DNA of 64,000 nt from Yimella lutea (GCF_006715095.1 NZ_VFMO01000001.1:1860001-1924000); one strand, 5' to 3'. Positions 35,440-43,234 are shown, counted from the first letter of the stretch. The notes: generated by a model from the sequence alone, not told the origin. Made by a program: numbers and translations.

Positions 35440-36230
35440 AGCATCGCAATGGGCACCGGCGCAGTTGGTGTTCTAGGAAGGTCGACTATCGGGAGGGCAA
35501 TCCGCACCTTGGCGATGTCATCCACGCCGAGCTGCAACCACTCGGTGCAGTCGAGGTGAGGAAAAGAGTCAACGAGTTGTCGATCAGCAAGCAGTAGGCT
35601 GAAAGGAGCGAAGTGAATCACCGCCGATACCGCCGGTGTAGCCGCGGTCGCCCACTCACCGCTATCGCTGTCTTGTGACATGCGGACAACTAGCGCCTCG
35701 TGGCTGCCCTCTACGTGGGCCGGGCTTCTGTTCGGCGCGATGGCTGCCAGGAACCTTATGCCTTCGGGCGGCTGGGCTGGGGTGCCTTCGCGCACGATAC
35801 GAACAAGATCAGCGTGCGAGTCGATGAGCTTTGGAGTCAGGGCCGTCATGCCCGCGATCGCTGCGCGGATGAATCTGCCGGGACGCACGTCGGTAAGTTC
35901 GCCCGTGATGTGGGTCCGCTGGCCCTTCCATTGCGAGCGGAGCAAGTGGCCGGCGAAACAGTGCGCCCACCTGATGTACTCGTCATCCCAGGGCGACGTG
36001 CTTGCACGGCAAGCCTCGCAGTGCGCGTACCGGCTCGCGCCCCCGAGCCTCGGTCGTCCGTAGGCAAGGCGGTTATCCGCTGTTGTGCCGCCCCAAGCGA
36101 AGCTTCCCCGGTTGAAGGCTGCCTTGGGCGGCACGTGAGCTTGGGTGAGCTTTGCTCGGTTCCCGCAGAGGGTGCATCTGCCGGTTCTGGCCTGCTGGCC
36201 ACTCGGCCGAAACCCCTCCTGTTCAGTCAT
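35415..36230 (-). CDS. HNH-like zinc-binding protein
   Basis: A 271-residue protein. The N-terminal region has a C-x2-C pair (CTLCG, about 18-22), the block LTQAHVPPKAAF and a second C-x2-C (AHCEAC, about 70-75), an arrangement seen in HNH-endonuclease-like proteins with a zinc ribbon. The C-terminal 180 residues are of unknown function. ATG 36230 follows GGAGGAGGAGCGAG 5 nt upstream. It is on the opposite strand to the flanking conjugation genes and interrupts their order, so it is probably an inserted cargo gene; a nuclease role is inference. Confidence 0.6.
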   Translation of the reverse strand: MTEQEGFRPSGQQARTGRCTLCGNRAKLTQAHVPPKAAFNRGSFAWGGTTADNRLAYGRPRLGGASRYAHCEACRASTSPWDDEYIRWAHCFAGHLLRSQWKGQRTHITGELTDVRPGRFIRAAIAGMTALTPKLIDSHADLVRIVREGTPAQPPEGIRFLAAIAPNRSPAHVEGSHEALVVRMSQDSDSGEWATAATPAVSAVIHFAPFSLLLADRQLVDSFPHLDCTEWLQLGVDDIAKVRIALPIVDLPRTPTAPVPIAMLQFMKARA

Positions 36231-36318
36231 CTCGCTCCTCCTCCTCAAAGGCTAACGGTGGAAGCCGAGTCTGCGGTGGGTCGTCCTGCCGGAGGCGGTT
36301 CTGGCTCACCTCGGATTC

Positions 36319-36831
36319 ATGAGGAAACCCGAGCCTGAGCCCGTCCCGGTCTCCATCCCGTTCGTCGTGTTCGACGTGCACGAGGACGGCACCGTGACTG
36401 TCACCGTCGACGGGAGACGGCTGGACCCCGGCCCTTTCGCGCCGCCGTGGCGGCGATCTTCGTTCGGGCGGATCATCGACCGCGCCACGAACGACCGGAC
36501 GACGCCGGTCAGGGTCGAGGTCCGCGAAGCGGACGGCACGACCTTCACCGATATCATCGCCGCCCGCCGTCGGCGGTCCCGCCCCGAGCCCGAGCCGGAA
36601 CCGGAAGCATCAGCCGGGCCGATGTTCCACACCGTCGAGGGCGCGGGGTTCGTCCCCGGCGAGGACGTGGCGGTCGCGGTCGTCACCGGGCACACCGACG
36701 CCGCTCACACCGGCACCGCGCGCGCCCTCATCGACCCGGCCGGAGTCAGCGTCGACCAGACCGGCGGGGTTACCGAGGTCATCCTGTTCGGCCGCGTCTC
36801 CGGCACCACGATCATCCGGCGGCTGCCGTGA
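36319..36831 (+). CDS. Hypothetical protein of the conjugation module
   Basis: A 170-residue soluble protein, not recognised. The N-terminus is Pro/Glu-rich (RKPEPEPVPVS), followed by two beta-rich units: FDVHEDGTVTVTVDGRR (about 20-36) and VEGAGFVPGEDVAVAVVTGHT (about 98-118), separated by a Pro/Glu repeat (PEPEPEPEA). It overlaps the coupling-protein gene by 4 nt (GTGA), so it is translated with it and is probably part of the transfer module. Homologues between VirB4 and TraD genes are expected in actinobacterial elements, but I cannot name a family. Confidence 0.6.
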   Translation: MRKPEPEPVPVSIPFVVFDVHEDGTVTVTVDGRRLDPGPFAPPWRRSSFGRIIDRATNDRTTPVRVEVREADGTTFTDIIAARRRRSRPEPEPEPEASAGPMFHTVEGAGFVPGEDVAVAVVTGHTDAAHTGTARALIDPAGVSVDQTGGVTEVILFGRVSGTTIIRRLP

Positions 36832-38606
36832 ACGAGCAGGGCCGGCAGACCGGCTCGTTCGGGGACGAGCTGACCAACGCCGCGATGATCGGGCTGGTCG
36901 TCCTGTTCGGCGTCGCGCTGATCCTGCGCGCCGCTGGATCGGTAGCCGCGTTCCTGACCGGCACACCGCAGCCGGCCGGCGATCCCGCCTCCGGGGTCGG
37001 AGTGCTGTTCCGCCCCGGCGACCCCGGCTCGGCGCTCGACGCGGACGGCCTGAACCCGGTCGTCTACTGGATCGTCGCCGGGCTGCTGCTCGCCGGCCTC
37101 GTCACCGGCGGCCTATGGGCATGGCTACGGCTGCGCCGCCACACCCACCGGATCGAAGCCGATCCGCGCCGCATGGCCGGGATCGCCACCCGGCACGAGG
37201 TCGCCGCCGCGGCGTCCGACAAGGCGCTGCTGCGCCGCGCGGGAAACCTGCGCCCCGGCCTGAGCGACCCACGGCCGCAGGACGTGGGCTACCGGCTCGG
37301 CACCTCCAAGGGCACGAGCGTATGGGCGAGCGTGGAGGACTCGATCATGGTCATCGGCCCGCCCCGCTCCGGGAAGGGCCTGCATCTGGTGATCCCGGCG
37401 ATCCTCGACGCCCCCGGCGCCGCCGTCGTCACCTCGACCAGGCCAGACAGCCTCACCGCGACCATGCGTGCTCGCCGCAGGGCCGGCCCGGTCGCGATCT
37501 TCGACCCCCAGCACTTGGCCGAGGGTCTGCCCGCCGGTCTGCGTTGGTCACCGATCCGGGGCTGTGAGTCACCGCAGACGGCGATGATCCGCGCCACCGG
37601 GCTCGCCGCCGGCACCGGCCTGTCCGCGGGCGGTGTCGATGGCGGAGGCTTCTGGGAGGGCAAGACACGGGCGGCGCTCCAAGCGCTGCTGCACGCGGCA
37701 GCGATCGACAACCGGCCGCCCGCCGAGCTGTTCCGGTGGACGCTCGATCCGACCGCGGCCGCTGACGCGGTGGCGATCCTGACCGGCTCCACCCAGGCCG
37801 CGACCGGATGGGCCGAGTCCCTGGAAGCGATGATCGACTCCGACCCCCGCACCCGCGACTCGATCTGGCAGGGCGTCTCCCTGGCTCTCGGCTCGCTGGC
37901 CGACCCCCGGGTGCTCGACGCCGTATCGCCCGGCCCGGGTGAGGGCTTCGACCCCGAAGCGTTCATCCGCGAACGCGGCACGTTGTTCCTGCTGGCAACC
38001 GGGTCCGGCGCGGGAGCCAGCGCCGCGCTGGTCGCCGCGCTCGTGGAAGACCTCATCGAGACCGCCCGCCGCCTGGCCGCCCGCTCGGCCGGCGCCCGGC
38101 TCGATCCGCCGATGCTGCTCGCGCTGGACGAGATAGCCAATCTCTCGCCGTTGCCGTCGCTGCCGACGCTGATGGCCGAAGGCGGCGGCTCGGGCATCAC
38201 GACGATGCCGGTGCTCCAATCACTCGCGCAGGCGCGGGACAAGTGGAACGAGCACCAGGCGAACGCCATCTGGGACGCCTCGATCGTGAAGGTCATCCTC
38301 GGCGGCGCATCCAACAGCCGGGACCTGCAAGACCTGAGCGCCCTGGTCGGCGAACGCGACGAATACACCGACTCCGTGACGCTGGGCGACCACGGCACCC
38401 GCTCCAACCAGCGCTCCGTGCGCCGGGTGCCGATCTTCCCGCCCGACAAGATCAGGCGCCTCCCGTTCGGCACCGGGATCGTGCTGCTGCGCTCCGCACC
38501 ACCGATCGTCACCGACCTGCACCCATGGCCCAAGCGCCCCGACGCCGGCCAGCTCACCGCCGACCGCACCGAGATCGAAGCCCTGCTGCGCCGCTCCGAC
38601 ACCTGA
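36828..38606 (+). CDS. Type IV coupling protein (TraD/VirD4/TraG-like)
   Basis: A 592-residue membrane-bound DNA pump. Two transmembrane segments lie at about 18-45 and 86-108. The P-loop GPPRSGKGLHLV is at about 175-186 and the Walker B LLALDEIANLSPL near 428-440. The block ITTMPVLQSLAQARDKW then ILGGASNSRDLQDLS is typical of TraD/TraG C-terminal (TraM-recognition) domains. In conjugation it links the relaxosome to the type IV channel. GTG 36828 overlaps the preceding stop. It appears intact although VirB4 is truncated and a relaxase is missing. Confidence 0.85.
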   Translation: MNEQGRQTGSFGDELTNAAMIGLVVLFGVALILRAAGSVAAFLTGTPQPAGDPASGVGVLFRPGDPGSALDADGLNPVVYWIVAGLLLAGLVTGGLWAWLRLRRHTHRIEADPRRMAGIATRHEVAAAASDKALLRRAGNLRPGLSDPRPQDVGYRLGTSKGTSVWASVEDSIMVIGPPRSGKGLHLVIPAILDAPGAAVVTSTRPDSLTATMRARRRAGPVAIFDPQHLAEGLPAGLRWSPIRGCESPQTAMIRATGLAAGTGLSAGGVDGGGFWEGKTRAALQALLHAAAIDNRPPAELFRWTLDPTAAADAVAILTGSTQAATGWAESLEAMIDSDPRTRDSIWQGVSLALGSLADPRVLDAVSPGPGEGFDPEAFIRERGTLFLLATGSGAGASAALVAALVEDLIETARRLAARSAGARLDPPMLLALDEIANLSPLPSLPTLMAEGGGSGITTMPVLQSLAQARDKWNEHQANAIWDASIVKVILGGASNSRDLQDLSALVGERDEYTDSVTLGDHGTRSNQRSVRRVPIFPPDKIRRLPFGTGIVLLRSAPPIVTDLHPWPKRPDAGQLTADRTEIEALLRRSDT

Positions 38607-38685
38607 ACGCCGGTCGCGGCAAGGAGCACCTGCCCACCACAACGGCCCGGCACCACCGGGGCCGGAAAGCAGACAGGAGCACAAC

Positions 38686-39273
38686 ATGTCCGACGAACCT
38701 CACGGCGACGCCACGATGAACGACGTTCCCGACTCGGATGTGAACGAGATGGACGACGACGGCTGCGACGAGCCGCTGATCGCCGAGCCGCCGCACCCGA
38801 TCAACTGGAACCTGCTGAGTGCCGAGGACGCCGAGGCCGAGTGGTTGGAACTCAACCGCTGGGTGGACTGGCTGCGCCACACCTACGGGCTCCCCGCCTC
38901 CGTGATCCCGCCGGCCTGGCACATGCACCCCGAGCTGCTGTGGGAGCTGAGCGCGCTGCACCTGCACTGGCTCTGCGCCTACGACCCCGACCAGAACGGC
39001 AGCGCGCCGCTCGGCTGGCACCGCGACTTCGCCGACACCCGGCAGCGACTCCGCGAATGGGTCGCCGCCTGCGGCACCCGGCTCGACCACGACCGCCCCA
39101 CCAGGAAGACCGTCTGGCCCGGCGAAGAACCCCGCGACCCGATCGAGGACATCCCGATCACCGACCGCGACGCCGAGTTCGTGGAGTTCGTCATGGCCGA
39201 CGTCCAAGCCCGCCGCGAGGCCGAGGAAGCCTTCTACCGCACCCTCGACCCCGACACCGGAGAGCTGTCATGA
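38686..39273 (+). CDS. DUF4913-like protein of integrated elements
   Basis: A 195-residue acidic soluble protein. The core reads WLELNRWVDWLRHTYGLP, then VIPPAWHMHPELLWELSALH, and later PLGWHRDFADTRQRL. Tryptophan-rich proteins with this VIPPxWxxHPE pattern occur beside integrase genes of actinobacterial elements (DUF4913-like); no biochemical role is known to me. It overlaps the excisionase gene by ATGA, so it forms an operon with xis and int. Confidence 0.6.
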   Translation: MSDEPHGDATMNDVPDSDVNEMDDDGCDEPLIAEPPHPINWNLLSAEDAEAEWLELNRWVDWLRHTYGLPASVIPPAWHMHPELLWELSALHLHWLCAYDPDQNGSAPLGWHRDFADTRQRLREWVAACGTRLDHDRPTRKTVWPGEEPRDPIEDIPITDRDAEFVEFVMADVQARREAEEAFYRTLDPDTGELS

Positions 39274-39482
39274 GCGACGACGGAACGCTCGTGGTGTCGT
39301 CGCTCATGCACAGCCGCGAGGTCGCGGCGTACTTGAAGGTCTCGGAATCCACCCTGTCGCGGTGGCGGTCGGCCGGCACGGGGCCGCCGTTCCTGCGCCT
39401 CGGCGGGATCGCCCGGTACCGGCTCGACGCCGTGGACCGCTGGCTGGACGAGCTGGAACACGACCATGCCCCGGAGAGCTGA
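39270..39482 (+). CDS. xis: Excisionase (MerR/AlpA-type helix-turn-helix)
   Basis: A 70-residue DNA-binding protein. The domain reads MHSREVAAYLKVSESTLSRW, then FLRLGGIARYRLDAVDRWL: a helix-turn-helix plus the small beta wing of excisionase-family proteins. It probably directs the integrase toward excision. The start overlaps the stop of the previous gene (ATGA) and its end overlaps the integrase start by 17 nt. Confidence 0.82.
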   Translation: MSDDGTLVVSSLMHSREVAAYLKVSESTLSRWRSAGTGPPFLRLGGIARYRLDAVDRWLDELEHDHAPES

Positions 39483-40695
39483 GCCGCAGCCGACCGCCGA
39501 GCCCAAGCCGGTCCCGCCGATCGGCGTGAAGGTCTCCACGGACATGGAGCGCCGCTCCTACGGCATCCGCGCCCGCCCCCGGTGGACCGACCCAACCACC
39601 AAACGCCGTGTCACCAGGTCGGAGATCGTTCCCGACGAAGCGGCCGCACACACGTTCTTCGACCAGCTCCGCAGCTCATCGACCAAGGGCATGGACGTGT
39701 CGATGACGCTGCTGGAGTTCGTCACCTCCATCGGCGACCGGTGGGCTCGGGGGCTGGACCCGACCTCCACCGGCGAGACCTACGGGTACGGGCTGAAGCT
39801 CCGTGTGCTGCCCGCCCTCGGGCACCTGCCGGTCACCCAGATCACCGCGGGCATCATCGACCGGACCATTGATGAGTGGGAGCAGCGCCACGGCGCCTCG
39901 ACCATCAAGAACACCATCGCCCCGCTCGTGAGGGTGCTCGATGAGGCGGTGCGGGACGGGCTGATCCAGATCAACCCCGCGAAGAACCGCGCCAAGCGGA
40001 GCCTGAACCGCAACGCCTTCCGCGGGCAGTCCGCCGAACACGCCTCCCCGCGGGCGCACGCGATCCCGGACATGAAGACCCTCAACCGACTCGCCAGGGC
40101 GTGCGGGAAGGTGCATCAGTCCTACAGCGACTTCGTGATGCTCGCCGCGCTGCTGGCCGCACGGTCCTCGGAGGTGTCCGGGTTGCAGGTCGGGGACGTG
40201 GACTTCGGCAAGAACCTCGTCGTGATCCGCCGGCAGGTGTTCCCCGGCAAGGGCGGTCTGGTCACCAAGCCGACCAAGAGCCGCAAAGAGCGCCGCGTGC
40301 CGATCCTTGAACCGCTCCGCCCCGTGCTGGAACGACTCACCGACGGCAAGCAACCGGAGGACTCGTTGCTGGTCGGTCCGAAGGGCGGCTACCTCACCAC
40401 CGCGACCGTCCGCGACGCCACCAACTGGGACGGCATCGTCGCGAAGCTCGGCCTGCCCGACCTCACCCGGCACGGGCTACGTCACACCGGGGCGACCTGG
40501 ATGGCCGACGCGGGTATCCCGCTGCACGTCCTCCAAGACATCCTCGGGCACGCCTCGATGGAGACCACCCGCGGCTATCTGCATCCCGACGACCGTCACC
40601 TCGCGTCGGCGGCCGAGCAGGCCAACGCCTTCCTCTCCGCCCCCGGACAGCGCAAGCACGCTCGGCGCAGTGGCCCGGCGTCTCGGGGCCTGTGA
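39466..40695 (+). CDS. int: Tyrosine-type site-specific integrase
   Basis: A 409-residue tyrosine recombinase. An N-terminal SAM-like arm domain (about 70-160) is followed by the catalytic domain. Catalytic residues: Arg in AARSSEVSGL (about 233), HGLRHTGATW (H and R near 335-338), LGHASMETTRGYLH with the nucleophile Tyr near 370, and a Lys in the GGLVTKPTKSRKERR hairpin. It lies 207 nt from tRNA-Pro, whose 3' end is the attachment site, and is followed by a hairpin terminator. It should catalyse insertion and excision of this element. Confidence 0.92.
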   Translation: MPRRAEPQPTAEPKPVPPIGVKVSTDMERRSYGIRARPRWTDPTTKRRVTRSEIVPDEAAAHTFFDQLRSSSTKGMDVSMTLLEFVTSIGDRWARGLDPTSTGETYGYGLKLRVLPALGHLPVTQITAGIIDRTIDEWEQRHGASTIKNTIAPLVRVLDEAVRDGLIQINPAKNRAKRSLNRNAFRGQSAEHASPRAHAIPDMKTLNRLARACGKVHQSYSDFVMLAALLAARSSEVSGLQVGDVDFGKNLVVIRRQVFPGKGGLVTKPTKSRKERRVPILEPLRPVLERLTDGKQPEDSLLVGPKGGYLTTATVRDATNWDGIVAKLGLPDLTRHGLRHTGATWMADAGIPLHVLQDILGHASMETTRGYLHPDDRHLASAAEQANAFLSAPGQRKHARRSGPASRGL

Positions 40696-40731
40696 TGCGC
40701 TCCGACGCCCGTGGGCGTGCTCCCAGAAGCG

Positions 40732-40837
40732 TTCTGGTCCCCTTTTGGTCCCCTTATCCACAGGAAGCGGGTTCAAGGCGCCCCGTACGTCCACAGGCGA
40801 CCGCAGGCGAGAGCGTGGGGGGACCAGAGGGGGACCA
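40732..40837. promoter_or_regulatory. TGGTCCCC repeats, putative integrase arm sites (right)
   Basis: A direct pair (TTC-TGGTCCCC-TTT-TGGTCCCC-TT) at 40732-40755, and two inverted copies (GGGGACCA) at 40819-40826 and 40830-40837. The direct pair matches the pair near the left end at 25985-26008. Position between int and the attachment core fits arm-type sites. Confidence 0.5.
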
Positions 40838-40862
40838 CGGAAAACGACCGCCGGACATGATG

Positions 40863-40897
40863 AAGCCCAGGCGAGAAACCTGCTCTCACCTGGGCTT
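40863..40897 (+). terminator. Hairpin terminator between int and tRNA-Pro
   Basis: AAGCCCAGG at 40863-40871 pairs with CCTGGGCTT at 40889-40897, with three further pairs inside, followed by TTTTA on the plus strand. It could end int and, on the other strand, tRNA-Pro transcription. Confidence 0.6.
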
Positions 40898-40900
40898 TTA

Positions 40901-40944
40901 CGTCGGGCTGACAGGATTTGAACCTGCGACCCCCTGACCCCCAG
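40901..40944. repeat. Right attachment site, 3' part of tRNA-Pro
   Basis: 44-bp direct repeat of 25850-25893 with two differences; it covers the acceptor 3' strand, T-arm and part of the variable/anticodon region of the intact tRNA gene. Confidence 0.88.
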
Positions 40945-40976
40945 TCAGGTGCGCTACCAAGCTGCGCCACAGCCCG
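40903..40976 (-). tRNA. tRNA-Pro (anticodon GGG)
   Basis: A 74-nt cloverleaf on the minus strand without encoded CCA. The acceptor stem CGGGCTG pairs with CAGCCCG and the discriminator is A. The anticodon stem CCTGA/TCAGG holds the loop CTGGGGG, giving anticodon GGG. The T-arm contains GGTTCAAATCC. The D-arm has the usual AGC...GGTAGCGC pattern. The 3' half doubles as the integration site of the element to the left and was restored by element sequence. Confidence 0.95.
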
Positions 40977-41332
40977 TGGCATAGATTTTCAGTTATCCGG
41001 GCCGACCAGAGCGGGGTAGACCCCTTAACCCCCAGCCGTAAGGGTCGAGAAGTCGTGGTCTTTCATCCGCGCTCATAACACCTATGTCAAGTCATTCTTA
41101 TTACTCCTGATGTTACCTGAACAGAGCCATTGTGGGCCTGTAGTGGGCTCATCCGAGTGAACCCTGGTGTCAAAGTTTCGAAAAGTGGTAGCTCGAACGC
41201 CCAATGCGCCACCTGGATTCCCTACTTTCCTGCCTTTCGACTTGGCGTCAGAGAATCCGGGATTGACCGGACAGCTTCGGACAACGACGAAGCCGCTCAG
41301 CACTTTGGCTTGAGCGGCTTCGTCGGTGCTGG
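40977..41332. other. Intergenic region upstream of tRNA-Pro, with a terminator
   Basis: No gene seen. On the minus strand TTGACA at 41085-41090 with GATGAA 17 nt further on could be a promoter for tRNA-Pro. The WhiB terminator lies at 41286-41324. Confidence 0.45.
41286..41324 (-). terminator. Terminator of the WhiB gene
   Basis: GACGAAGCCGCTCA at 41286-41299 pairs perfectly with 41311-41324 (14-bp stem, 11-nt loop), 9 nt beyond the WhiB stop. No clear T-run follows, as is common in actinobacteria. Confidence 0.65.
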
Positions 41333-41710
41333 TCAGGCGGACTGTGTTGTGGCCTTCTTACGTCCTGCACCGGGGTACTCCCGAGTGAAGAGACGATTGT
41401 TCGGGACACCGTTGTGCAACAGCGTGCCTCCCCAGACTCCGGACTCGAGCGACTCGACGCCGGCGCGCCCACACATCAGCTTGGCCGGACAGTCCGAGCA
41501 GATCTTCTTGGCCGCGGACAGGTCGCGGTTGGTGTTCGGGAAGAAGATCTCCGGCTGCGGATGACCAGAGCACGCCCACTGCAGGTCGTTGCTGCGCATG
41601 TGCGCGACCTCGGCCGGGACGTGCCGGTCCGGCCAGCGCTCCTCGACCGAAGGCGACGCGGCAGGGCGCATCGTTCCAGGCAGGGTGCGCGCAGCGGTTC
41701 GAAGTTCCAT
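41333..41710 (-). CDS. WhiB-family iron-sulfur regulator
   Basis: A 125-residue WhiB-like protein. The four cluster-binding cysteines are visible in WACSGH and KKICSDCPAKLMC, followed by the G-[VI]-W-G-G turn (SGVWGGTLL) and a basic C-terminal tail (GAGRKKATT) that probably touches DNA or sigma factor. Such proteins are found on actinobacterial chromosomes, plasmids and phages. The start is fixed by the GTCGCACCGT motif 7 nt before ATG 41710. It is downstream of the small membrane-protein gene on the same strand (24-nt gap). Confidence 0.88.
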   Translation of the reverse strand: MELRTAARTLPGTMRPAASPSVEERWPDRHVPAEVAHMRSNDLQWACSGHPQPEIFFPNTNRDLSAAKKICSDCPAKLMCGRAGVESLESGVWGGTLLHNGVPNNRLFTREYPGAGRKKATTQSA

Positions 41711-41717
41711 GTTCGTG

Positions 41718-41727
41718 ACGGTGCGAC
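41718..41727 (-). promoter_or_regulatory. GTCGCACCGT start-proximal motif (WhiB gene)
   Basis: Exact motif, 7 nt before ATG 41710. One of nine copies in 41.7-57.0 kb; there is no Shine-Dalgarno sequence between it and the start. Confidence 0.7.
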
Positions 41728-41734
41728 GCGCGGT

Positions 41735-42010
41735 TCAGTCCGCGGTCGGAACGAGGGTCAGATGCCGGCGGTCGAAGTCGCCCTCGGCTTCCCAGTCGTA
41801 GATGCCGCGCTCGGTCGTGGTGTCGAGGTCCTCATTCAGATCGGATCCGTCGAGTACACGTAGCACCGGTGGCTGAACCACGTCGTCGGTCGAGCCGGTG
41901 GCTGCGGTGACGGCTTCGCTCAGGCGTCGGACCCAGTAGAGAACGAGCAGCAGGGCAAGACCGCCGAGGAGCAGTTGGCTGGCCCAGACCGACATCGAGG
42001 TGTCAGTCAT
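41735..42010 (-). CDS. Small single-span membrane protein
   Basis: A 91-residue protein, not recognised. A membrane segment lies at about 8-28 (WASQLLLGGLALLLVLYWV), followed by an acidic soluble tail with DLNEDLDTTTERGIYDWEAEGDF. ATG 42010 overlaps the end of the upstream 185-residue gene, so it is translated with it. Located between that gene and the WhiB gene as a three-gene unit. Confidence 0.65.
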   Translation of the reverse strand: MTDTSMSVWASQLLLGGLALLLVLYWVRRLSEAVTAATGSTDDVVQPPVLRVLDGSDLNEDLDTTTERGIYDWEAEGDFDRRHLTLVPTAD

Positions 42011-42560
42011 CGCAGTCTCCGCATGCGAGCGACCCGTTGCTAAGACCTTCGGACATGGAGGACGGCGCAGCGGGTCGCTCGTTGAGAATATACGCGACGG
42101 CCGAGGTGCGGATCGCTTCCGCCACGGCTTCGGGTGTGCGCCGGTCCTGCGGACGGGTCGCCAGGTTCTCCATGACTCCGTCCCGGACGTTCGCGGCCAG
42201 GTACGACCACAGTGCCTGCGTGGTCGGTTCGGAGCCCGTGGCTGCGGCCAGGTCGAGCACGCGGGAGTGGGCCTTGACGGCGATCTCGCCAGTCGGCTTC
42301 TTCTGACTGAACGGGTGCGCGATCCCGTGGGCTTCAGCGGCATCCCTGACCGGAGCGAGTCCACCCCAGGTGACGAGCAGCTCATGGGTCTCCAGCAAGG
42401 TGATCATCTCAATGGCATCAGCGAGACGATCGCCGTCGAACGACTCGAACCACTGGGCTGAGCAGAAGGCGAGGGTCGGAGGGGTCGGGGGACTGTGGGT
42501 GACCGAGAGCGCGACGAGGTTGCGTGCGCGCTTCGGAATGTAGGTGTTGTCCTGTTCCAT
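42003..42560 (-). CDS. Unknown protein of the accessory island
   Basis: A 185-residue soluble protein, not recognised. It appears largely helical (FDGDRLADAIEMITLLETHEL; EAVAEAIRTSAVAYILNE) and ends in a Cys-containing tail (SLACGDCDD). An in-frame ATG at 42605 is rejected because the GTCGCACCGT motif lies 6 nt before ATG 42560, the position found at the other island genes. It overlaps the next gene by 8 nt and is divergent from the RusA-like gene. Confidence 0.62.
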   Translation of the reverse strand: MEQDNTYIPKRARNLVALSVTHSPPTPPTLAFCSAQWFESFDGDRLADAIEMITLLETHELLVTWGGLAPVRDAAEAHGIAHPFSQKKPTGEIAVKAHSRVLDLAAATGSEPTTQALWSYLAANVRDGVMENLATRPQDRRTPEAVAEAIRTSAVAYILNERPAAPSSMSEGLSNGSLACGDCDD

Positions 42561-42566
42561 ATCAGC

Positions 42567-42576
42567 ACGGTGCGAC
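42567..42576 (-). promoter_or_regulatory. GTCGCACCGT start-proximal motif (185-residue gene)
   Basis: Exact motif, 6 nt before ATG 42560. Faces a divergent copy at 42610-42619, 33 nt away. Confidence 0.7.
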
Positions 42577-42609
42577 AGCCCCGGGCCGGTACCTCGGGAC
42601 GTCATCCGC

Positions 42610-42619
42610 GTCGCACCGT
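42610..42619 (+). promoter_or_regulatory. GTCGCACCGT start-proximal motif (RusA-like gene)
   Basis: Exact motif, 7 nt before ATG 42627, divergent from the copy at 42567-42576. Confidence 0.7.
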
Positions 42620-42626
42620 GGGCGGC

Positions 42627-43067
42627 ATGTCAAACGCCACAGTCATTCCGCTACGCACCGCCTCTTTCCGTGTCCCGCGTCTTCCGCTGCGTCAACCGCA
42701 AAGCCGCGAAGCGTGGTGCGGGCACATCGCTGCGAGTTGCGTGAAGTACCGCAAGGGGCGGTCGGTCATCGGGCCGGTGCGGGTTGAGTTGACGCACGGT
42801 GTGAAGCGGCCGGCGATGCACTACGGGGCGCACGGCGTTTTTCCCAAGAGCCCGGCCTACCCTACGAACGGGCACTCGGCACTGGATCTGATGGAGGACG
42901 CCCTCGACGGCATCGTCGCCGATGGGCTCATCTCAAGCAAGCAGTCCGTCGTCGACCTGCAGATCCGTAGGGTCTATGTCGACACCGATGGGAAGACCGG
43001 TTTGCACGTCAAGGTCATCGGCCTGGCGACGCGAGTCGCTTCCTTGCCAAGGAACGCAGCGGCCTAG
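42627..43067 (+). CDS. RusA-like resolvase family protein (weak match)
   Basis: A 146-residue protein. The C-terminal half, SALDLMEDALDGIVADGLIS then SVVDLQIRRVYVDTDGKTGLHVKVIG, resembles the RusA Holliday-junction resolvase layout (D-x-DN-x2-K-x3-DAL-x-G, then VV-x2-L). The N-terminus is basic with a Trp/Cys segment (EAWCGHIAASCVKYRKG). The catalytic Asp pair of RusA is replaced by DG-x-ISS, so it may be inactive or a different fold. A GTCGCACCGT motif 7 nt upstream fixes the start. It is followed by an IS481 end remnant. Confidence 0.5.
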   Translation: MSNATVIPLRTASFRVPRLPLRQPQSREAWCGHIAASCVKYRKGRSVIGPVRVELTHGVKRPAMHYGAHGVFPKSPAYPTNGHSALDLMEDALDGIVADGLISSKQSVVDLQIRRVYVDTDGKTGLHVKVIGLATRVASLPRNAAA

Positions 43068-43128
43068 CGAACAGCGGACAGGTCTGTGGTGTCGCGGACT
43101 CGGCGGGCAACGTTCAGGCGACCGCTAG

Positions 43129-43234
43129 ATGTTCTGTCCGGAGAGGTTAGGCACGCGGTCGATGGGTGATTGGCCCTTGAGGCTGGTGTGGCCGCGGTGG
43201 TGATTGTAGTGATGGAGCCGTTCGGGGTAGGTCG
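43129..43234. mobile_element. IS481-family end remnant (105 bp)
   Basis: 43130-43234 matches 45847-45951 with one difference (G versus A at 43220), including the TGTTCTGTCC terminal repeat, and is preceded by CTAG. It encodes the last ~34 residues of an IS481 transposase in reverse (PERLHHYNHHRGH then SPIDRVPNLSG). It ends abruptly at 43234 where the KtrB upstream region begins. Confidence 0.85.

Larger units (their letters stand above)
25850..40944. mobile_element. Integrated element in tRNA-Pro, degenerate ICE/IME with defence cargo
   Basis: About 15.1 kb between 44-bp direct repeats (25850-25893 and 40901-40944; 42 of 44 bases identical). The right repeat is the 3' part of an intact tRNA-Pro(GGG) gene and the left one is the displaced tRNA 3' end, the normal result of integrase-mediated insertion. 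A tyrosine integrase and excisionase lie next to the tRNA. Paired TGGTCCCC repeats occur near both ends. Cargo: a SIR2-HerA-KTSC operon, two unknown genes, a Qat remnant, a truncated VirB4, a coupling protein. The relaxase and most of the mating apparatus are absent, so self-transfer is unlikely. Confidence 0.85.
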
